From assembly GCA_001630475.1 (NCBI GenBank), contig KV419425.1, positions 1 through 64,000 on the forward strand: a DNA stretch of 64,000 nt. Reading direction: 5' to 3'. The notes under the pieces are model-generated. The model was not told the DNA's origin and did not search any database. It saw nothing but the letters and a program-made list of their open reading frames with translations. Positions 58,868-64,000 of this stretch are shown piece after piece. Made by a program: the position numbers and the translations under genes. Source of the DNA: Sistotremastrum niveocremeum HHB9708 (taxonomy: Eukaryota; Basidiomycota; Agaricomycetes; Sistotremastrales; Sistotremastraceae). Positions within the stretch are counted from its first letter, which is position 1, and each line of letters begins with the position of its first letter.

Positions 58868-60576
58868 CTGTATGTACGCTTTCGTTCCAGTTGGATTCTG
58901 CGTTGGTATGCAGGGTGAATGGAGGAAGAAATGTACGAAAGGCGGTAGAGATCGAGGATCAATCAGCGATAGACACAGAACTTTGCAAGTGGAAGGAAGA
59001 TCGATTCGAGACTCCTATCGATTCCTGGAAAGATGAGTTCACGAAGAATATTCCTGATGACGAAGAAGTGATTCACCGATTATTGGAAATACCAGTTCCA
59101 AGACCTGTTCGAAATCGACTAGAACACATCGGCGCTTTTATACATCGCTCAATGTTCACTGCTCAACAACAGGACAGTAAAATGAATTTGACACAAGGTT
59201 CATCGAAGAGTATGTCGTCCCAACGGGATACAATGACAATCGAGTTGAGTTGATCCGTCCTGCGATGGATCACTTGGTATAGCGGATAGGTTAGTAATAT
59301 GAGTTGTCACTGTCATTGACATTGTCATCGACACACAGCTCAGTCGTCTGCATGTACACGAGTCGGACTTACCATTCTCGGACTCAGACCCTTGATCGTT
59401 CCTCGTTATTTCTGATTTTGAATGTTTGTCGGTATATTTCTTAGCATTGATACCGTCGGGAAAGAGAATATTGAGGAAGATGTCAAATGAATTATCAAGG
59501 AATATACGTCATTCGTCGATTGCGTACACAGCCTGCCAGTGGTCGCCTGAGTGCACATCCAGTGTCAGTGATACCATCAAAAAATCAAGTTCGTCGTCAA
59601 CCTCGAACCTCAGCGCTCAGCTCACCTGCCGCTCATAGCTTTAGCATTCGAGTGCAAATCCATTGGCTTCTTAGAGGTTCAGGACAAATCATTCTTGGAT
59701 ATTGCGAGTGATCCACCTGAAATCCCTGACGATAACACTGCCAATTGAATGAAGGAACAATCGCTATCCGAGCCTGTGCCTGGTGCCAAAAGAGTCGGCG
59801 GAATCGAAAGATCAACAACGACAATGTCTTCTGTATCCTCGAGTAGAGACGGTGAAGCATACGACACTATTACTCGTAGTACTGCAGTCCTGGAGGTACA
59901 GTACAGTAGGCAAGAGAAAACCCGGGCGTCAAATCAGATTCAGATCAGATCCATCACAACAGATCAGAACAGCACTAACCAAACGAGGATATACAAGTTC
60001 AGCATCGATATCGAAGCCGATGAGGGCTGAGATGTGAGAAGCGGAACTTTACTAGTATTTATAGATCGAGATCTGCCTGTACATTGTGGCACCTGCTGGA
60101 GAGTTCAGGAGCGGTCGTGTGCATGTGTACCAGAAGTAGAACTCGTATGAAGAATGAAACTAGAAAATAGTCTTGCTGTTCTAGTATAGTATCTCAAGCA
60201 TGCGGCTGTGTAGCGCAAGGTATAGCGAGGACGGACGGACGGACATACGAGCTTCTCCGTCCAAATCAGTTAGAGTACAAGGCGCATCAATAGACTTCCG
60301 TAGTTCGACGACGACGGACGTTCGGTGCAGCAATATTCTATTCTGTTATATCCAACCATGTGTGTGGCCCCGTGGCGTCCATGCATGGTGTTAGGTCGCC
60401 GTCTTTTTCACCGACGACCACGGAAATGCAGAGAATTTCGAGAAAGAGGGATAAAAGAAAAGATACACGATAAAGAAATGTAGCAACAAGTAAAAAGAAA
60501 AGGAAAAGAGTCTGCAACATCTCAAAGTCTCAAGCGCACATCTACCGTAAATCAATCGCGAGCAAGGAAAGACAAC
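58868..60576. other. Intergenic, no supported gene
   Basis: About 1.7 kb between two minus-strand genes. Several short plus-strand frames overlap (58891-59253, 59426-60037) but none shows family features or convincing splicing. GGAC tetranucleotide repeats lie near 60230-60245. Confidence 0.45.
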
Positions 60577-61604
60577 CTAAAGAACAAACAACATCCCAAC
60601 CAATCCCATCCCAACACTCCCCATCACGGCACCCATACTAAGCCCCATCGACAATCCCACCGCACCGTTCAAATTCGACCCTCCACTCGAAGTAGACGTT
60701 GAACTTCCAGAAGTCGACGATCCAGTCGCACTTCCACTTCCTGAAGAACCGGAGCCTGAAGAGCCGGTTGTAGAAGGGGAGGTGGCGGTTCCGGATGCTG
60801 CGGAGCCGGTGGTGGTTGTACTTGAATTGGCGGGTGCGGCTATTTTCGTGATAGTTAGTTAGAATAGGAAGAGGGGGGGAGGGGGAGGGGTGACGTACTT
60901 CCGGGAGCTTTGACGTCGAATGTTTGAGAAGTTGCGAAGACTTGAGTTAGGTTCGTCGTATTGACGAATTCGACTTGATATCCTACACATGGAAGTTAGT
61001 TATCAACTCTCTAGGTACCGATGAGGAGACATACCGGATGCAACGAGGAGAGTGACGTTCGTTACGGTGAACGAGCCATTCGACAGATCGACGAATTCGT
61101 GAATCTATCATTCAGCATAACAAGATTTAGCAAGGAATGAACACTCGATTATGGGAGAACGTACGGAGTATTCGCCGTTGAGGAATGTATTGTTCGAGTT
61201 CACGATCACAATTCTATCCACGATGATTAGATTAGCGTTTCATGATATAGATCATGGGAAGGAACACGTACGAGATGGGATTAGGATCACCAGAAGCGAA
61301 AGTCCACGAAATCGTATTTGTCTGATTCTGCACCCAGAACGAGGAAGGTGAAGGCTCAGTGATAGTTATAGCACCTATTCATCCACAAACCAAATCAACA
61401 ATCAGCAGACAATCATCAAATTGGGATTAGGCTTTGATTCAGCGCCTGGTAAAGGGATGACGAGTCTATGCCGTCCATCGCCCGGCATGACGACCCGCGC
61501 GCGATTGATCGACTCGGTCTGAACTAGGAAAGAAGCAGGGGAAAGAACGTACTGAGGACAAAGGGGATTATACAAAGAGAAGAGAGAATATTGAACACTT
61601 TCAT
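60577..61604 (-). CDS. Kre9/Knh1-like GPI-anchored cell-surface protein
   Basis: Six exons: 61604-61553, 61374-61272, 61213-61165, 61104-61035, 60982-60899 and 60839-60577, 206 aa in frame. Signal peptide MKVFNILSSLCIIPFVLS; then the Kre9/Knh1 N-terminal domain (ITITEPSPSSFWVQNQTNTI, WTFASGDPNP, VNSNNTFLNGEY, GYQVEFVN). A Ser/Gly/Thr linker of about 50 residues and a hydrophobic C-terminal tail with a Gly-Ala-Ser-type omega region follow, the usual GPI-anchor signal. Family members associate with the fungal wall and beta-1,6-glucan assembly; that role is inherited from yeast and not proven for basidiomycete members. N-glycosylation sites NQT, NNT, NGS and NVT are present. Confidence 0.9.
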
Positions 61605-62260
61605 CGTCGACGTGTCGTGTCGTTTGAAGTCGTGGGTCGTGGGTCGTGAAGAGAACGATAGAGAACACGAGAGAAAAGAAGCGAGCGAGTCGAACAAGAT
61701 GCACACGACCCGTCACGTGTGACATGTCACTTTGACGTCGGGTAGCGGAGATAACGGGAGACACGTGTTTTGCTACCATGCTCCACTACGAGCTCGCTGT
61801 GCGTCCATGTTGAATGACGGCAGTGACAAGCTAGCTGCGATGGCTTTGGATGATAATGTTGGATGAAGGTGAGGCTTCCGCTCGAGATTTTCCTATATCC
61901 GACTTTAAAAAGAGCGATTGGCAGCGATCATTCTGGATGAGCTGAGCCGCGAAGTCAACGAACACGTAGAACGATTGAAGTAAAGGTGAGTTGGATATCA
62001 TCCATATCGTTGATATTCCCCTGATGCCTTCTAATAATTAGAATGCTCTGCCCCGGACCCTTGACCTCGATGCCGCCGCCACCTCAATCAAAATTTCAAG
62101 CGAACGACGCTGCTTCATCCCTCATCCAATGCCAGCAATGCTCGCCAGACTACGAGGCCAAATGCGCCAGTTTGAGCGGGGAGTGAAGGAGTGACAGTGA
62201 TGCGATACTGGCATATGGAGGACGATTCAGAAGCATGTGCAGTCGATGGTCGTCATGTTG
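61605..62260. other. Intergenic, upstream of the Kre9-like gene
   Basis: No supported gene. It ends at a dinucleotide repeat next to the LINE 3' side. Confidence 0.5.
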
Positions 62261-62283
62261 GTGTGTGTGTGTGTGTGTGTGTG
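62261..62283. repeat. (GT)n microsatellite
   Basis: Eleven to twelve GT units. It lies about 210 nt beyond the LINE stop codon, in the place where the 3' tail of a LINE would be, and reads (AC)n in the LINE's sense. Confidence 0.7.
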
Positions 62284-62494
62284 ACCGCTATATTGTCCTT
62301 CAAGAGAACAGCGGGTTGTGAGGTGCATTGACAAAAATGCACACCCACATCCATACCAGCTCCGACGTCCAAAGGGATTTGCAGTCTCCCAATTTATCGC
62401 CGCAAGACAGGAGTGGATTAGTTGCAAGGTATGGAAGTCGACAAGTAGTAAAACACAAAGAGTAACAAACTCGAAATGTGGATATATATTAGTT

Positions 62495-64000
62495 CTACGC
62501 AGAACAGTCACTGTCAGAGTCCGAGAAGTATCCTACGGGCCGTAAAACCATATACTTATCAAAGAAAGCGAGGACACGTTCAGTATACGCGGCAAGTAAA
62601 GGATGAAGGGTAGGAAAAGAGAAGATGTCAAGGAGCAGGTCAAGAGGGCAAGATGGTTGTAATTTTCCGAGATCGGGACAGGTCTTCACCGCATTGCGCA
62701 AAAAGTTGCTACGTAAACGAATGAGAAATGGATCTCCAGCACACTGTAGCAGCGCATGAGCTTCATCCTCGACATGAAGAGCGCAGAAGCGGCACAGGCG
62801 CAGTTCAAGAGGGATACGAGGGCGACGACGATTCCCGTGCCGCAGGGTCTCGCTAGCAAGACGATGAGAAGAAAACACAAGGCGGATCAGAGCGTTTCGT
62901 GGATCGTCGCGGGGCACCTTCATGTATGGCTGCAGAGCAGGCGCAAAGGACAGCCGGGGAGGGAGCAAGGCACCACGGCGATCTCGGAAGTGCAAGGCAC
63001 GGAGGAGGCCCAGTTTACTGCTTTCGAGGACGGAGGTGGTTAAAGCGGAGGTCATGGCGGCGGAGATGGTCGACTGAATAATATGTCGTTCGATGGGGGA
63101 TTTGAGGAGAAGGAGGGGTAGTAAATTCGGAACAAGGTTGCTCGAGACGGCCAGAAGGTCCCCGAACCAGCAGGGCAGTCCTGAGGCATGGAGGAGGAAT
63201 GAGTCCTGAAGTGCCACCGAGGCCAGGCGCTCGGTAGGCAGTGAAACCAGGAAGCTGAAATATCGCACTGCGAGGGTGAGGCGACGAAATGCCAGTGGCC
63301 AAATCCCGGTTTCGGTGAACAAGGGAGCGACCAACGATGAGTCATGTAGAGCTGTGAAACCACAGTCAGTCATCGCAGGACAGGAGCGAACGCGAACCAC
63401 ACAACCCACCTAAGCGAGCACGAATAAATGAGCGTTGGGATAGCTCCAGATGTCGTAGGGCGGTAGGGGTGACATCAGGCATAATCTCACACCCGTAAGT
63501 GAGCAAAGGGTCCAGACGAGCATTGTAAATATGAAAAATGTCACGTAGGGGCAGTCCGTTCATCGTTTTCACGAGGCGGCTGACGCGGGAGCCTGAAAAA
63601 TCCGCTTTCTCAGACTGTTTAACGTATGTCGGAAGAAAGATGTTGGCATCAGTTGAGGACAGTCGCGCCCCCAGATATTTTGCCGTCCGAACCCAGGCAA
63701 TAGCAACCTCGTTGATCCGCAGAGAGGGCAGTGGAACTGGTAGAGGACCAAAAGCCATAGCATAACTTTTGGACGCATTAACGAGTAAGAATTGTACACC
63801 AAACCACGCAGCTAAAAAGAGCAGCCGCCGCTGAAGACCAGGGCAGGACAATGACAAGCCAAGGATGTCATCGGCCTGCGCAAGGAGAGGCACGGGTGTA
63901 TCGTTGGGGCCGAGGTGGACATCGTCCGGATCGGGGGGAAGAGTGAGATCGGAGAGGAAGAGAATGAAGAGGAGAGGGGATAGAGGATCCCCTTGCAGGA
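62495..64000 (-). mobile_element. LINE (non-LTR retrotransposon) ORF2, 3' half, cut by the window edge
   Basis: Reverse-transcriptase motifs run in from the right edge on the minus strand: QGDPLSPLLFILFLSDL, then the catalytic motif as AQADDI instead of the usual YADD, then ASKSYAMAFG, YLGARLSS and NARLDPLLTYGCEI. A 59-nt segment with GT-AG ends (63409-63352) sits between RARL and ALHDSSLVAPLFTETG; removing it joins two frames that are continuous in related elements, so it looks like an intron or a small insertion. The second part, 63351-62495, is open and ends with a zinc knuckle CRFC..H..LLQC and an acidic tail FSDSDSDCSA. No stop interrupts either part. The clade is not resolved; the start lies outside the window. 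Confidence 0.85.

Noticed and set aside
59426-60037. Overlapping plus-strand frames near 59.4-60.0 kb
   Set aside because: Short, mutually overlapping and without family signals or plausible start context.

Overview
The window looks like a piece of an Agaricomycete (basidiomycete) nuclear genome. Genes carry many very short GT-AG introns (about 45-75 nt), microexons of 6-16 nt, TATA boxes 50-95 nt upstream of start codons, and protein families typical of mushroom-forming fungi: lineage-specific seven-TM proteins, alpha-kinase-like proteins, S53 sedolisins, thaumatin-like small secreted proteins, Kre9/Knh1-like GPI proteins and hybrid histidine-kinase receivers. No species is named. All exon models below were read by hand from splice signals, frame and paralogue alignment. 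Most multi-exon models close in frame to a stop, which is strong internal support.

Layout. 0.8-4.3 kb: two minus-strand members of a seven-TM family. 5.4-11.9 kb: two large, microexon-rich minus-strand enzyme genes, a CE9/imidazolonepropionase-type amidohydrolase and an ARMT1-type damage-control phosphatase (DUF89). 12.2-13.6 kb: two copies of a small inverted-repeat element and a relic of the amidohydrolase 3' end. 14.5-20.0 kb: three plus-strand members of the seven-TM family. Five paralogues therefore flank the two enzyme genes as two arms in opposite orientation, all with the same seven-exon plan; two carry a one-base frame disruption. 20.5-26.5 kb: a small hypothetical gene, an alpha-kinase-like gene with two zinc ribbons, and a fossil DDE-integrase gene cut by a 281-bp MITE with a 9-bp target-site duplication. 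Diverged inverted copies of one short coding fragment lie on both sides of this block.

28.3-38.2 kb: two paralogous small secreted proteins of an unrecognised, acidic/valine-rich type, an aldo-keto reductase, and a Ser/Thr-rich single-pass membrane protein. 41.4-42.2 kb: the receiver domain of a hybrid histidine kinase without a visible kinase. 43.1-48.3 kb: a thaumatin-like secreted protein and two hypothetical proteins. 51.2-57.6 kb: tandem S53 peptidase genes with eight of ten exon lengths identical. 58.4-61.6 kb: a small Ser/Thr-rich secreted protein and a Kre9/Knh1-like GPI protein. 62.5-64 kb: the 3' half of a LINE entering from the right edge.

Functionally the right half is biased to secreted or cell-surface products (proteases, wall proteins, small secreted proteins), while the left half holds metabolism/repair enzymes inside a recently expanding membrane-protein cluster. 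Long stretches at 31.6-35.4, 38.3-41.4, 44-45.9 and 48.3-51.2 kb show no gene I can support.
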